Shown: positions 30,444 through 39,777, counted from the first letter of the stretch. The stretch is DNA of 59,471 bases from Cycloclasticus sp. (GCA_012959695.1 DUCS01000040.1:1-59471), one strand, 5' to 3'. Made by a program: numbers and translations. The notes: generated by a model not told the origin, from the sequence alone.

Positions 30444-30481
30444 AACAAAAAAGGCGCTGTTAAGACAGCGCCTTTTTTGTT
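30444..30481. terminator. Bidirectional terminator between acnB and the SIMPL gene
   Basis: A perfect 17-bp stem (AACAAAAAAGGCGCTGT at 30444-30460 with its complement at 30465-30481) surrounds a TAAG loop. It has a run of A on one side and of T on the other. It can stop acnB transcription and that of the convergent gene at 30508-31200. Confidence 0.92.
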
Positions 30482-30507
30482 TATATTACTTTTATAAAGA
30501 CAGCTAA

Positions 30508-31200
30508 CTACTTGATTAACCTGGTAAAATCATTAATATTCACACGAATATTTGATGTATTTTGTTGCAGTTGTGCTGGCATGCTTTCAGCCCTCATAGA
30601 ATCAGCAGCCATCAACCGTGACTTGGCATAATAAACAGGCTGTTGCTGGTTATTTGCATTAATATTAATTTGATGAATCACGTATTTGTTTTTATCGAAC
30701 CCTTTAGTAATGAGTTCGGCTTTTTCTTTAAAATTTTCAATAGCCTGTTTAGTTAATTGTTTATTAACGATTTGGATTTTTTCTTTAGATACTTTATAGC
30801 GAAGGGACTTTATTAAAAGTTTTTTCTGTAATAGGCCGATAAGCTCACCTAATTCGGCGCTGTTTTTACTTTCTAATGTTATGTGTTGAGTACCTCGCCA
30901 TGCTTTAAAAATACGTTTGTTATACAGTTGGTGAGAGGTGTATTGGCCACCCTTAACTTTAATATCTTTGTAGGACTTTGCTGTTAATAATGCCCATGAC
31001 ATTTGTTCGTTAATTTTTTTTGCTAATACTGCAGGGTCATAGTTTTCAGCTTCAACTGCAATAGTCGCTTGCATGGTATCGGTTTCAACTTCGATGCTAG
31101 CGGATGCTTGAATATTGACGATACCTTCTGGCTGCACCTCATGTGCAATGGCGGGTGTTAATAGGGCACTAAGGCTTAATAGCAAAATAATTTTATTCAT
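30508..31200 (-). CDS. Periplasmic SIMPL-domain (DUF541) protein
   Basis: This 230-residue protein has a signal peptide (residues 1-19, ending PAIA) followed by a DUF541/SIMPL domain (VNIQASASIEVETDTMQATIAVEAE and so on). E. coli YggE is a relative linked to oxidative-stress tolerance, and BP26 of Brucella forms a channel-like assembly. No enzymatic residues are recognised. It lies 142 nt downstream of sthA on the same strand; that gap shows nothing I can identify. Function unknown. Confidence 0.88.
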   Translation of the reverse strand: MNKIILLLSLSALLTPAIAHEVQPEGIVNIQASASIEVETDTMQATIAVEAENYDPAVLAKKINEQMSWALLTAKSYKDIKVKGGQYTSHQLYNKRIFKAWRGTQHITLESKNSAELGELIGLLQKKLLIKSLRYKVSKEKIQIVNKQLTKQAIENFKEKAELITKGFDKNKYVIHQININANNQQQPVYYAKSRLMAADSMRAESMPAQLQQNTSNIRVNINDFTRLIK

Positions 31201-31342
31201 CGTTTACTCCATATCGTAAGAACTTCCTTAACTATACGGTTATAAAATGAATGATGGCTTAATATTCCATTCCAAAAGAAGCCATTGCCAATATTGGCTC
31301 GCTCACCTTCGCTAAATACTCTTCGCGCATATATCGCAGGCT

Positions 31343-32755
31343 TTAATGGTTTTCTAAGCGGTTTAAGCCATTTAAAGCCGCCACACGGTAGGCTTCGGCC
31401 ATTGTTGGGTAGTTAAAGGTTGTATTGGTAAAGTAAAGCAGGGTATTTGCTTCACCTGGTTGAGCCATAATCGCCTGACCAATATGGATAATCTCTGCGG
31501 CTTGGTCACCAAAACAGTGCACGCCTAAAATTTGTAAAGTCTCTGAGTGGAAAATTATTTTAAGCAGACCTTGTGTCTCCCCGGAAATTTGCGCCCGAGC
31601 GAGCGAGTCGAAACGTGAATAGCCTGTCTCATACGGTACTTTTTGTTCAGTTAATTCTTTTTCCGTGTAGCCGACGGAGCTAATTTCTGGATTGGTATAA
31701 ATGCCTGTTGGGATATCTTTAACCAATGTTGCATCACAGGAGCCCTCAATAAGGTGAGTCGCTGCAAAACGGCCTTGATCATAAGCCGCGCTGGCTAAAC
31801 TGGGGTAGCCAATAAAGTCACCAACGGCATAAATGTGCTCTTTGCCTTCAACTTGGTAATTTTCATTGACATTAATTTGCCCACGAGAGTTGGGTTTAAT
31901 ACTGACTTTATTTAAGTCTAGATCTGCGAAATTACCGGTACGACCATTGGCCCATAAGAAAATATCTGTTTTAATTTTTTTACCTGAAGCCAGTTTTGTA
32001 GTAACACTCTTTTCATCAGATGTGATGGATTCATATTCTTCGTTAGAGCGAATAACGACACCTTGTTTACGCATGTCATGGCTGAGCGCATGTACGATCT
32101 CCTCATCCAAAAAAGCTAACAGGGCAGGTTGTGTGTTAATAAGATTAACCTTAACGCCTAAGCCTTGGAAGATAGAGGCATATTCAGAACCGATAACACC
32201 AGCGCCATAAATAGTAATAGAACGGGGCGTGAAATCTAAATTGAGGATCGTATCGCTGTCGAAAATGTTACCTGCATTGAAATCCACATCAGTCGGACGA
32301 TAGGGGTGTGACCCAGGTGCAAGCACGAATTTTTCGGCAGTGATTTTTCTAACTTTCTTACCTGATGGTGGCTTGATAGACATCGTGTTATCGTCAATAA
32401 ACGTTGCAGTACCAAAGATTAAATCGGTATTATTACGCTCATAAAAACTGCTACGCATTGTTACTTGTTTGCTAATAACTTCTGTCGCTGAACTGAGTAA
32501 TTGCGGGAAGGTTAGTTGTATTGGACCGCCACATGCTTCTTTGAACCAACGGTTACGATTGAATTGAATAACGTGCTGTACCGCTTGACGTAGTGCTTTA
32601 GACGGAATAGTTCCCCAATGAGTACAGCCACCACCTACGTCTTGATATTTTTCAATAATGGCCACTTTTTTGCCTTCTTTACAGGCCTTCATTGACGCAC
32701 CTTCGCCACCAGGGCCAGTGCCAATCACTATCAAGTCATAATCGTATTTACTCAT
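31343..32755 (-). CDS. sthA: Soluble pyridine nucleotide transhydrogenase
   Basis: This is a 470-residue flavoprotein that moves hydride between NADPH and NAD. FAD binds at [11 protein letters not shown] near the N-terminus, and a second Rossmann motif ([14 protein letters not shown]) binds the nicotinamide nucleotide. The segment [13 protein letters not shown] has Thr where disulfide reductases carry the second redox cysteine, as in known SthA enzymes, so this is not dihydrolipoamide dehydrogenase. The C-terminal dimer domain ([15 protein letters not shown]) is complete. Confidence 0.95.
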   Translation of the reverse strand: MSKYDYDLIVIGTGPGGEGASMKACKEGKKVAIIEKYQDVGGGCTHWGTIPSKALRQAVQHVIQFNRNRWFKEACGGPIQLTFPQLLSSATEVISKQVTMRSSFYERNNTDLIFGTATFIDDNTMSIKPPSGKKVRKITAEKFVLAPGSHPYRPTDVDFNAGNIFDSDTILNLDFTPRSITIYGAGVIGSEYASIFQGLGVKVNLINTQPALLAFLDEEIVHALSHDMRKQGVVIRSNEEYESITSDEKSVTTKLASGKKIKTDIFLWANGRTGNFADLDLNKVSIKPNSRGQINVNENYQVEGKEHIYAVGDFIGYPSLASAAYDQGRFAATHLIEGSCDATLVKDIPTGIYTNPEISSVGYTEKELTEQKVPYETGYSRFDSLARAQISGETQGLLKIIFHSETLQILGVHCFGDQAAEIIHIGQAIMAQPGEANTLLYFTNTTFNYPTMAEAYRVAALNGLNRLENH

Positions 32756-32848
32756 TATAAAATCTCGTTATTGTTATTAGAACGGTCAGGCAAGTATACA
32801 ACAGATACGATAAAATCAACTCAGTAGTACATAAAAATTGGACATAAC

Positions 32849-33655
32849 TTGTTTACATTAATTGAAAAAGCACTGACCACGTCATCTGTTGAAGAAACCT
32901 TGGCGTGCACGCGTCAGGCCTTCCTAAAGGCATCTTCAACAAGCATTGTTAGTGATGGCAACGAAAGGGTTATTTTACCTATCAGCCAAGTCGCTTTTCC
33001 TAACAAACCCTTATGTGTGCCACCAAGGGATGTGCCGCGGCGGCGCTTGGGTTCTGAGGCGGGAAAGCGCTCTTTTGTTCATGCTATTGCTCATATAGAG
33101 TTTAACGCGATAAAACTCGCTTTAGATATTGCTTATCGTTTTAAAGGCTTACCAAAACAGTTTTATATGGATTGGTTATACGTGGCAAATGATGAGTGTA
33201 AGCACTTTGAAATGTTGTGCGAACACCTAAAACATTATGATTGTGAATACGGCGACATTCCTTCACATGATAGCTTATGGGTTATGGCAGTTAAAACTGA
33301 GACGGATCTGGTTGCACGTTTATCGCTTGTTCCACGTTACTTAGAAGCCCGTGGTCTTGATGTGACACCGGCGATGTTAGATAAGTTAAATGCACAAAAG
33401 GACACCGCATCTGCTGCGATTTTAGAAGTGATTCTAGAGGATGAAGTCACTCATGTGGAATATGGAACTAAGTGGTTAGATTACGTGTGTGATGAGAGTG
33501 GGTTACAGAGAGAAGAGGCGTTCTTTGAGAATATAGAACTCTATTTAAAAGGCCAGGTATTGGGCCCTTTTAATAGACCTTTGCGCTTACGGGCAGGGTT
33601 TACGGAAAATGAGTTAGCGGAATTAGAACGGTTAGATAAGCGCCCTTTACGTTAG
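32849..33655 (+). CDS. DUF455 ferritin-like protein
   Basis: This is a 268-residue protein of the DUF455 family, a ferritin-like four-helix di-iron fold related to MiaE-type tRNA hydroxylases. Likely metal ligands are visible in HAIAHIEFNAIKLALD, in NDECKHFEML and in LEDEVTHVEYGTKW, which supply the Glu-x-x-His pairs of a di-iron site. The substrate is unknown. The TTG at 32849 gives the full conserved N-terminus. The 3' end overlaps convergent lpxH by nine bases. Confidence 0.88.
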   Translation: MFTLIEKALTTSSVEETLACTRQAFLKASSTSIVSDGNERVILPISQVAFPNKPLCVPPRDVPRRRLGSEAGKRSFVHAIAHIEFNAIKLALDIAYRFKGLPKQFYMDWLYVANDECKHFEMLCEHLKHYDCEYGDIPSHDSLWVMAVKTETDLVARLSLVPRYLEARGLDVTPAMLDKLNAQKDTASAAILEVILEDEVTHVEYGTKWLDYVCDESGLQREEAFFENIELYLKGQVLGPFNRPLRLRAGFTENELAELERLDKRPLR

Positions 33656-34372
33656 TCGTGTGATGTTATAACCGGTATTATCCCAATCTAATACGCTGCT
33701 ATCGGTATCCCATTCAGCTAAAACAATTCGCGTTGCTTTGTGTCCATTTATATCGAATGTATGCACATTCGGCCGGTGGGTATGGCCATGAATGAGTCGT
33801 TGAACCTGATGATGTTGCATCGTCTCAATGACCGTTTTATGACAAACATCCATGATGTCCATCGACTTCTCCGCTTTATTCTTAGCGCTTTCATTACGGT
33901 AATGTTGGGCAATGGCTAACCGTTCGGCCAAAGGTTTAGATAGCATGTCATCTTGCCATGCTGTTGTATGGGTTAACTGTCTGAATTTTTGGTACTCAAT
34001 ATCATCCGTACACAACAAATCACCATGCAACAGTAGGGTGGGGGTGCCGTATAAATCGATAACGTGTGCATCATCAAGGCAGGTAATGCCAGTATCTGAG
34101 AAAAACTGTTGGCCCATTAAAAAGTCACGGTTACCCGCGATAAAGGAAATGGGTATGCCATTTTCTACAACTGAGCTAAGAGCTGACTTTACTTCATTGT
34201 TGGGTTCGGTTGAGTCGTCATCACCAACCCACACATCAAATAAGTCACCTAAAATATAGAGGTGAGAGACGTTTTGGTCGAGAGACTCAAGATAGGCCAG
34301 AAAACGTTGAGTTATATCTGGCCTATCTTTCGTTAGATGCAAGTCCGAAATAAAATGGGTGTGTTGAGCCAA
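33647..34372 (-). CDS. lpxH: UDP-2,3-diacylglucosamine diphosphatase
   Basis: This 241-residue metallophosphoesterase cleaves UDP-2,3-diacylglucosamine to lipid X in lipid A synthesis, at the inner face of the membrane. Metal-binding motifs are in order: SDLHL (Asp10, His12), GDLFDVWVGDD, GNRDFLMG, LLHGD and the late GHTHRP. It starts one base after the upstream cyclophilin gene, so the two form an operon. Confidence 0.95.
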   Translation of the reverse strand: MAQHTHFISDLHLTKDRPDITQRFLAYLESLDQNVSHLYILGDLFDVWVGDDDSTEPNNEVKSALSSVVENGIPISFIAGNRDFLMGQQFFSDTGITCLDDAHVIDLYGTPTLLLHGDLLCTDDIEYQKFRQLTHTTAWQDDMLSKPLAERLAIAQHYRNESAKNKAEKSMDIMDVCHKTVIETMQHHQVQRLIHGHTHRPNVHTFDINGHKATRIVLAEWDTDSSVLDWDNTGYNITRLT

Positions 34373-34373
34373 A

Positions 34374-34967
34374 TTATTTAACGACTTCCGCTTTTTCGAT
34401 TATCACTTCTTCTTGCGGTACATCGGTAGGGAACATGCCGCCAGATCCTGTAGGAATAGCCGCCATTTTATCGATAGTATCCATACCATCAGTCACTTTA
34501 CCAAATACAGCGTAGCCCCAACCTTGTTGTGTTTTAGAGCTGTGATTTAAGAAATCATTGTCCTTAAGGTTGATGAAAAATTGGCCTGTTGCTGAATGCG
34601 GGTCGCCCGTTCTTGCCATAGCGATTGTGCCACGGTCATTCTTCAAACCATTATCTGCTTCGTTTTCAATAGGGTTTTTAACCGGTTTTTGTTGGAACTC
34701 AGATGTAAAACCACCACCTTGAGCCATAAAGTTAGGAATGATACGATGAAAAATGGTGCCTTCGTAAAAGCCATCTTCTATATAGGCGACGAAGTTTTTA
34801 ACTGTGTTAGGTGCTTTTTCGCCATCTAGCTCTAAAGTGATTTCACCTTGGTTAGTAGTAAATTTAATAATGGTCATGTTTGAAGTATCCGTTGCGTAAA
34901 GTAAGGTTGATGAAAGAAGCACTGCAAAAAAAGCAGCCGTACGTAGTAAAAGAGTTTTATTAATCAT
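34374..34967 (-). CDS. Periplasmic peptidyl-prolyl cis-trans isomerase (cyclophilin)
   Basis: This is a 197-residue cyclophilin with an N-terminal signal peptide (about residues 1-25, ending LLYA), hence periplasmic like PpiA of E. coli. The catalytic core is intact: FHRIIPNFMAQGGG, then TIAMARTGDPHSATGQFFINL. The sequence itself resembles PpiB-type cyclophilins, so the symbol is left open. It is upstream of lpxH on the same strand and diverges from cysS over 137 nt. Confidence 0.92.
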   Translation of the reverse strand: MINKTLLLRTAAFFAVLLSSTLLYATDTSNMTIIKFTTNQGEITLELDGEKAPNTVKNFVAYIEDGFYEGTIFHRIIPNFMAQGGGFTSEFQQKPVKNPIENEADNGLKNDRGTIAMARTGDPHSATGQFFINLKDNDFLNHSSKTQQGWGYAVFGKVTDGMDTIDKMAAIPTGSGGMFPTDVPQEEVIIEKAEVVK

Positions 34968-35104
34968 TTATTTGTCTCTAATGCTGAAAGAGCAAGCATA
35001 TTATCTGTTTTAGAATAAATTATAAAGCAGTTTGGCTCAGCTTTATTGCCCTTAGTTATTCGGTTATGATGCCGTTCTTAATTTTAATATCCATGTGCCA
35101 ACTT

Positions 35105-36496
35105 ATGAGTCAACTTAAAATCTTCAATACGCTTCATCGAGAAAAGCAACCGTTTGTGCCAATCGAAGAAGGCAAAGTGGGTTTATACGTTTGCGGTATG
35201 ACCGTTTACGATTATTGTCATATTGGCCATGCTCGAGTGATGGTCGTGTTTGATGTGGTCGCTCGATATTTTAAGTATTTGGGGTACGAGGTTAAATACG
35301 TCCGCAATATTACGGATATTGACGACAAAATTATCGCCAGAGCAGCCGAAGCGGGTGAAGACTTTACGGACTTAACAAAACGCTTTATTGATGAAATGCA
35401 TCAAGATGAAGCATCTTTAAATGTACTACACCCAAACGAAGAACCGCTGGCGACTAATTCAATTGATAGCATTATTAGTATGATTGAAACCTTAATAGAT
35501 AAAGGCAACGCATATGCTGGGCCAAATGGGGATGTATATTACTCGGTTGAGTCGTTCGACAACTACGGCCAATTATCTGGGCGAAAACTGGATGATATGA
35601 ACGCCGGTGAACGTGTTGAGGTGGATGAAAATAAGCGTAATCCGTTTGACTTCGTCTTATGGAAGTCTGCTAAACCCGGAGAGCCATTTTGGCCTTCACC
35701 TTGGGGCAATGGTCGGCCAGGTTGGCACATTGAATGTTCAGCGATGGCGACCTGTTGTTTAGGTAATCACTTTGACATTCACGGTGGTGGGATGGACTTA
35801 CAGTTCCCGCACCATGAAAATGAAATTGCTCAATCAGAAGCGGCAACGGGCGAAACCTTCGTCAATACATGGATGCACAATGGTTTTGTTCGCATTGATG
35901 ATGAAAAAATGTCTAAGTCGTTAGGCAACTTCTTTACCGTTCGTGAGGTTCTAAAAAAATACCGTGGTGAAGAAATTCGTTTCTTTGTTTTATCTAGCCA
36001 TTATCGTAGTCCATTAAATTATTCTGATGAATCGTTAAATGAAGCGCGTTCAGCACTAGAGCGGTTATATACTGCCTTACGTGGTGTTACACCTATTGCG
36101 AATGAGGTGAAGTCTGATTATGTTGAACGATTTGAAGCGGCGATGAATGATGACTTCAACTCAGCTAAGGCCATATCAGTGTTGTTTGAATGTGCTAATG
36201 AGATTAACAAGTTAAAGGCTGACAACCCTGAACTAGCCGCTAAAACAACTAGTGACTTGCTAGTTATGGCAGAACCACTTGGCTTGTTATATCAAAACCC
36301 TGATGAGTTTTTACAGTCGACAACTGGGTCAGACGAAGCAATCAGTAATGATGATATAAAAGCCAAAATATCCCTACGCTTAGAAGCAAAGGCGGATAGG
36401 AATTGGGGATTAGCAGATCAAATTCGTGACGAGCTAAAAGAGCAAGGTGTTATTGTTGAAGATAAAGGCCAAGAAACCACTTGGCGTAGGGAATAA
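35105..36496 (+). CDS. cysS: Cysteinyl-tRNA synthetase
   Basis: This 463-residue class I synthetase charges tRNA-Cys. The HIGH motif is at 39-42, the zinc ligands include Cys30 and the GWHIECSAM and HHENE segments, and KMSKS is present ([10 protein letters not shown]). The start at ATG 35105 gives [13 protein letters not shown], the family N-terminus. Longer in-frame starts at 35066 and 35093 add non-conserved residues. The gene converges on folD with 15 nt between the stops and no terminator. Confidence 0.97.
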   Translation: MSQLKIFNTLHREKQPFVPIEEGKVGLYVCGMTVYDYCHIGHARVMVVFDVVARYFKYLGYEVKYVRNITDIDDKIIARAAEAGEDFTDLTKRFIDEMHQDEASLNVLHPNEEPLATNSIDSIISMIETLIDKGNAYAGPNGDVYYSVESFDNYGQLSGRKLDDMNAGERVEVDENKRNPFDFVLWKSAKPGEPFWPSPWGNGRPGWHIECSAMATCCLGNHFDIHGGGMDLQFPHHENEIAQSEAATGETFVNTWMHNGFVRIDDEKMSKSLGNFFTVREVLKKYRGEEIRFFVLSSHYRSPLNYSDESLNEARSALERLYTALRGVTPIANEVKSDYVERFEAAMNDDFNSAKAISVLFECANEINKLKADNPELAAKTTSDLLVMAEPLGLLYQNPDEFLQSTTGSDEAISNDDIKAKISLRLEAKADRNWGLADQIRDELKEQGVIVEDKGQETTWRRE

Positions 36497-36511
36497 GCCT
36501 AAACCTAAACT

Positions 36512-37366
36512 CTATTGGTTTTGTAATTCAGCCGCTTGAAGCGTATTTTCAAGCAATGAAGCAATCGTCATGGGGCCAACACCGCCGGGTACGGGTGTAA
36601 TCCAGCTCGCGTTATTACAGGCCGCGTTGTAATCAACGTCACCTGCCAATTTACCAGTATCTAATCGATTAATACCCACATCAATCACAATAGCGCCGGG
36701 TTTTATCCAGTCACCTTTCACAAAAGCAGGTATGCCTACGGCAGCAATGATAATGTCAGCACGTTTGACGTGTTCTTTAACATTAATGGTACGGCTGTGA
36801 CAGGTTGTTACCGTACAACGTGCCATCAAAAGCTCCAGTGAAACCGGGCGGCCAACAATATTTGACGCACCGATAACCACGGCTTCTTTGCCTTCTAGCG
36901 GGATGTTAGTGCTCCTTAATAGCGTCATAATACCTTTAGGCGTGCATGACCTTAAAATAGGCATACGCAAGGCCAAGCGGCCAATGTTGTACGGGTGAAA
37001 GCCATCAACATCTTTCAAGACATCAATCGCCTCAATAATTTTTTCTTCGTTAATGTGGTCTGGTAATGGCAGTTGAACAAGGATGCCGTTAATGGCTGGG
37101 TCGTTATTAAGATCATCAATTAACGTTAATAGCTCACTCTCAGTCGTTCCGTATGCTAGTTTCTTGGACAAAGAATAAAAACCGACCTCATCGCAGGCGT
37201 TGCATTTATTTCTAACATACACTTTTGAAGCAGGGTTTTCACCGACTAAGATAACCGCCAGTCCGGGTTTCGATAAGCCAGCAGTTAATCGCGCATCAAC
37301 CAGCTTTTTAATGCTCATGCGTAATTCAGCCGCAATATTTTTTCCATCTATTTTTTTAAAAGTCAT
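36512..37366 (-). CDS. folD: Methylenetetrahydrofolate dehydrogenase/cyclohydrolase
   Basis: This 284-residue bifunctional enzyme interconverts methylene-, methenyl- and formyl-tetrahydrofolate. The catalytic [13 protein letters not shown] segment has Tyr and Lys of the active site. [24 protein letters not shown] (NADP binding) and the C-terminal [19 protein letters not shown] are intact. I start at 37366, giving the canonical MTFKKIDGK opening; an upstream ATG at 37414 would add 16 residues and run into the tRNA promoter region. Confidence 0.96.
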   Translation of the reverse strand: MTFKKIDGKNIAAELRMSIKKLVDARLTAGLSKPGLAVILVGENPASKVYVRNKCNACDEVGFYSLSKKLAYGTTESELLTLIDDLNNDPAINGILVQLPLPDHINEEKIIEAIDVLKDVDGFHPYNIGRLALRMPILRSCTPKGIMTLLRSTNIPLEGKEAVVIGASNIVGRPVSLELLMARCTVTTCHSRTINVKEHVKRADIIIAAVGIPAFVKGDWIKPGAIVIDVGINRLDTGKLAGDVDYNAACNNASWITPVPGGVGPMTIASLLENTLQAAELQNQ

Positions 37367-37406
37367 AGTTAGTTTTGAGTATTTAAGGGTCTTTTTTAAA
37401 GAACCG

Positions 37407-37435
37407 TTGACCAAATTTACTGTGTAACGTATTAT
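37407..37435 (+). promoter_or_regulatory. Promoter of the tRNA-Pro/Arg/His operon
   Basis: TTGACC (37407-37412) and TATTAT (37430-37435) are separated by exactly 17 nt. They are followed directly by a GC-rich discriminator, CGCCCACC. Such discriminators are a known feature of stable-RNA promoters under stringent (ppGpp) control. The predicted transcript starts near 37442, 45 nt before tRNA-Pro. Confidence 0.7.
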
Positions 37436-37486
37436 CGCCCACCTACAGACTTATTGCATCATTTATGCAGTGGTTTAGGAGATAGT

Positions 37487-37563
37487 CGGGGCGTAGCGCA
37501 GCCTGGTAGCGCAACTGCTTTGGGAGCAGTGGGTCGGGAGTTCGAATCTCTCCGCCCCGACCA
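37487..37563 (+). tRNA. tRNA-Pro (anticodon TGG)
   Basis: The 77-nt cloverleaf has acceptor CGGGGCG/CGCCCCG, D-arm with AGCGCAGCCTGGTAGCGCA, anticodon arm ACTGC/GCAGT with loop TTTGGGA, T-arm with TTCGAAT, and an encoded CCA. It is the first tRNA of the operon. Confidence 0.97.
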
Positions 37564-37581
37564 ATCTACTTATTAAATGAA

Positions 37582-37658
37582 GCGCTTGTAGCTCATCTGG
37601 ATAGAGCATCGGCCTTCTAAGCCGAGGGTAGCAGGTTCGAGTCCTGCCAAGCGTACCA
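37582..37658 (+). tRNA. tRNA-Arg (anticodon TCT)
   Basis: This is a 77-nt cloverleaf with acceptor GCGCTTG/CAAGCGT, anticodon arm CGGCC/GGCCG-type stem with loop CTTCTAA, T-loop TTCGAGT and an encoded CCA. The first acceptor pair is G1-U72, a wobble. It reads the rare AGA/AGG codons. Confidence 0.96.
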
Positions 37659-37733
37659 TTTATTTTTTTGGTACACTGAGCAGACTGTCTCAGGAACATT
37701 CTAAGTTTGTATAAAAGTCTTAAAATCGTCAAT

Positions 37734-37810
37734 GGTGGGTGTAGCTCAGTTGGTAGAGCCCCAGACTGTGACTCTGGTTGTCGAGGGTTCGAGCCCCTTC
37801 ACTCACCCCA
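37734..37810 (+). tRNA. tRNA-His (anticodon GTG)
   Basis: The 77-nt cloverleaf includes the encoded extra G-1 (37734) opposite discriminator C73, the identity pair for histidyl-tRNA synthetase. Acceptor GTGGGTG/CACTCAC contains one G-U pair; the anticodon loop is CTGTGAC-like with GTG; CCA is encoded. It follows tRNA-Arg by 75 nt and precedes rsmJ by 26 nt. Confidence 0.97.
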
Positions 37811-37836
37811 TTTTCGATTTATCTAAAACGTCTTAT

Positions 37837-38616
37837 ATGACTAACGCTCAGTCAACAACCTTTCCAATTGTTACCCATGAAGCCGCTTCGCTGTGCGCGG
37901 ATATAAAAAACCTTATCGATTCTGGCGTTTATCAAATCACCTCCCAAAGTGATTCGCCACTATTTTTATCGTTTAATGATGGCGTATTGAGTATTCACCT
38001 GAACACGGAAGAAAAGAGACTTAAGCTAACGATAGATTTTGTTGGTGGAAAATCTCAACACCGTCGACAATACGGTGGAGGAAAGAACCAACCTTTACCT
38101 AAAGCTTGTGGGCTATATAAACACCCGGAATGGACGATATTAGATGCAACAGCTGGTTTAGGTCGCGATGCCTTCGTTTTAGCCAGCTTAGGCGCAAAGG
38201 TAACGCTTTGTGAGCAACACCCAGCCTTATACGCTTTATTAGTCGATGCGATGAATAGGGCGGTTAAAGATTTTGACGTTAATGAGATTATTAAGCGGAT
38301 GCAATGCTTGCACCAAGATTCTATTAGTTATCTAAAAAAAATGGATGTAAGTGAGCAGTCATGCCCCGATGTTGTTTACCTTGATCCTATGTACCCAGAC
38401 AGAAAAAAATCAGCAAAAATTAAAAAAGACATGCAGGTTCTACAATCTCTAGTCGGACATTCAGTTGAAGAAATAAGGTTATTTGAAACAGCATTAAAAG
38501 TGGCGAAGCAGCGCGTCGTTGTAAAGCGACCTAAATCGGCGCCAGTGTTAGGTGCCAATAGCCCCAGCTACACCGTTAGTAGCGTCAATACTCGGTATGA
38601 CGTGTACGTAATTTAA
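37837..38616 (+). CDS. rsmJ: 16S rRNA (guanine-1516-N2)-methyltransferase
   Basis: This 259-residue SAM-dependent enzyme methylates G1516 of 16S rRNA. The SAM motif LDATAGLGRDAFVLASLGA and the catalytic YLDPMYPDRKKSAKIKKDMQ segment are the RsmJ (YhiQ) signatures. The start is ATG 37837; the open frame upstream of it is only tRNA-His sequence. The gene lies just behind the tRNA operon and is probably transcribed with it. It overlaps the convergent barrel gene by four bases. Confidence 0.93.
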   Translation: MTNAQSTTFPIVTHEAASLCADIKNLIDSGVYQITSQSDSPLFLSFNDGVLSIHLNTEEKRLKLTIDFVGGKSQHRRQYGGGKNQPLPKACGLYKHPEWTILDATAGLGRDAFVLASLGAKVTLCEQHPALYALLVDAMNRAVKDFDVNEIIKRMQCLHQDSISYLKKMDVSEQSCPDVVYLDPMYPDRKKSAKIKKDMQVLQSLVGHSVEEIRLFETALKVAKQRVVVKRPKSAPVLGANSPSYTVSSVNTRYDVYVI

Positions 38617-39614
38617 AGCGCAAACGACAAGCCAGCAACAATACGGTTATCCACGTCTGTTTGTATACCTTTTGTATTTTCAATAATGGGAACACCGATA
38701 GAAATAAAACCACCGAAGTTACCCGCTGATACTTTGATGCCGGGAGAAAGATAAACAGTTGTACCGCCAGAGTTTTCTTCTAAATGCCCATAAATTCTAT
38801 TTTCGCGGCGCGTTTCACCATTGGCTTCAAGCGAAATATCCCATTTAATTTCGTTTGATGTGTCTGTATGGTCATGTTCGTGGCTTGCGTGGTCATGACC
38901 AGGCAAACGATATGTCATGGCGACATTATAAGAAAAAGCATCACCAACCTCGGTATGTTGAGCGCCTTCGCTTGTTTTGTTATATAAAAGGTTAGCGTGG
39001 TAGCCAACAGGTCCTTTTGTGTGGCTGATGGCGGCTCCCAGTAAAAAATCCCAAGAACCGGTGCCTGGTTGAAACTCAGCTTCAAAGCGTACGCCATCAT
39101 TATCTTTTTCACGTGTTTCGCCTGTAGGCGCTTTAACGCCAACTAAAATTGATGCATCTGTATCGTTTGAATTAAAGAATCGATAACTACCCATTAATAA
39201 GAGGTCACCAAAACCTGAGGAGTCACCGTGTGTATGTGCTTCACCTTCACCCTGTTCGTGCTCTTCGCTTTCTCTAATATTTTTACGCTCAATATATGGC
39301 AGGCGGGCACTCAACGTTAAATCCTCGGTTACACCAAAAGCTGCAGATAGAGACGTGTTTCTGATCTCGTCTACACTGTGAACACCTTCTAAGCCAGCAG
39401 CCCCATAGGCTTCAAGTTCTGACGTTGTAAATCGATCGTTATTTAAAATCTCTGTTCTTAAACCAACGGCAAAAACGCCTTCTGGGGCAGTTGTGCCTGA
39501 AATGGTGTTGATTGGGCCAGCAGATTCAAGCCCAAAAGCCACTGTTGGGTGGTCAGCAAGGGCGAAATGGCTACAAAAAACCAGTGGAACAGAGAGTGCC
39601 TTATAAAAATTCAT
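38613..39614 (-). CDS. His-rich outer-membrane beta-barrel protein
   Basis: The protein is about 333 residues. A signal peptide (residues 1-20, ending FALA) leads a mature protein of alternating amphipathic strands and a C-terminal aromatic/Leu end (VAGLSFAL), typical of an outer-membrane barrel. Two hydrophilic loops are very rich in His and acidic residues (EHEQGEGEAHTHGD, GHDHASHEHDHTD), suggesting metal binding. The overall pattern recalls the MetA-pathway/transporter-like barrels, but I do not recognise a specific family. An ATG at 39626 could add four residues. A dyad and a perfect TATAAT box lie upstream. Confidence 0.8.
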   Translation of the reverse strand: MNFYKALSVPLVFCSHFALADHPTVAFGLESAGPINTISGTTAPEGVFAVGLRTEILNNDRFTTSELEAYGAAGLEGVHSVDEIRNTSLSAAFGVTEDLTLSARLPYIERKNIRESEEHEQGEGEAHTHGDSSGFGDLLLMGSYRFFNSNDTDASILVGVKAPTGETREKDNDGVRFEAEFQPGTGSWDFLLGAAISHTKGPVGYHANLLYNKTSEGAQHTEVGDAFSYNVAMTYRLPGHDHASHEHDHTDTSNEIKWDISLEANGETRRENRIYGHLEENSGGTTVYLSPGIKVSAGNFGGFISIGVPIIENTKGIQTDVDNRIVAGLSFAL

Positions 39615-39659
39615 ATTATTTACCATTTTAATTCATTAGATTGTTGTAATAAGGAGTTT

Positions 39660-39704
39660 ATTATAAGCAGGTTGGAAGGCATTGCCCTGCGACATATTGT
39701 CGCA
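39660..39704 (-). promoter_or_regulatory. Candidate activated promoter and 17-bp dyad of the barrel gene
   Basis: On the minus strand a perfect TATAAT is at 39665-39660, with no good -35 box at the right distance. Just upstream lies TGCGACA-TAT-TGTCGCA (39688-39704), a perfect 7-3-7 dyad. Its centre is about 44 nt before the likely start of transcription, a common place for an activator that replaces a weak -35 box. The regulator is not encoded in this window. Confidence 0.5.
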
Positions 39705-39739
39705 CCTGCAGGCGCAAATATAGACCAATATTCGAGCAC

Positions 39740-39767
39740 AAAAAAACCCACAGAAAGAATCTGTAGG
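39740..39767 (-). terminator. Terminator of tRNA-Leu
   Basis: On the minus strand CCTACAGA and TCTGTGGG pair (one U-G wobble) around a five-base loop and are followed by seven T residues. The hairpin begins 11 nt after the CCA of tRNA-Leu. The wobble pair would be a C-A mismatch on the other strand, which fixes the direction. Confidence 0.85.
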
Positions 39768-39777
39768 TTTATGTGTT

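Noticed and set aside
31343-32755. Missing second redox cysteine in a disulfide-reductase-like protein
   Set aside because: CTHWGT is the normal form in SthA transhydrogenases, so nothing is lost.
37732-37836. Open frame through tRNA-His in front of rsmJ
   Set aside because: The residues derive from tRNA sequence; rsmJ homology begins at ATG 37837.
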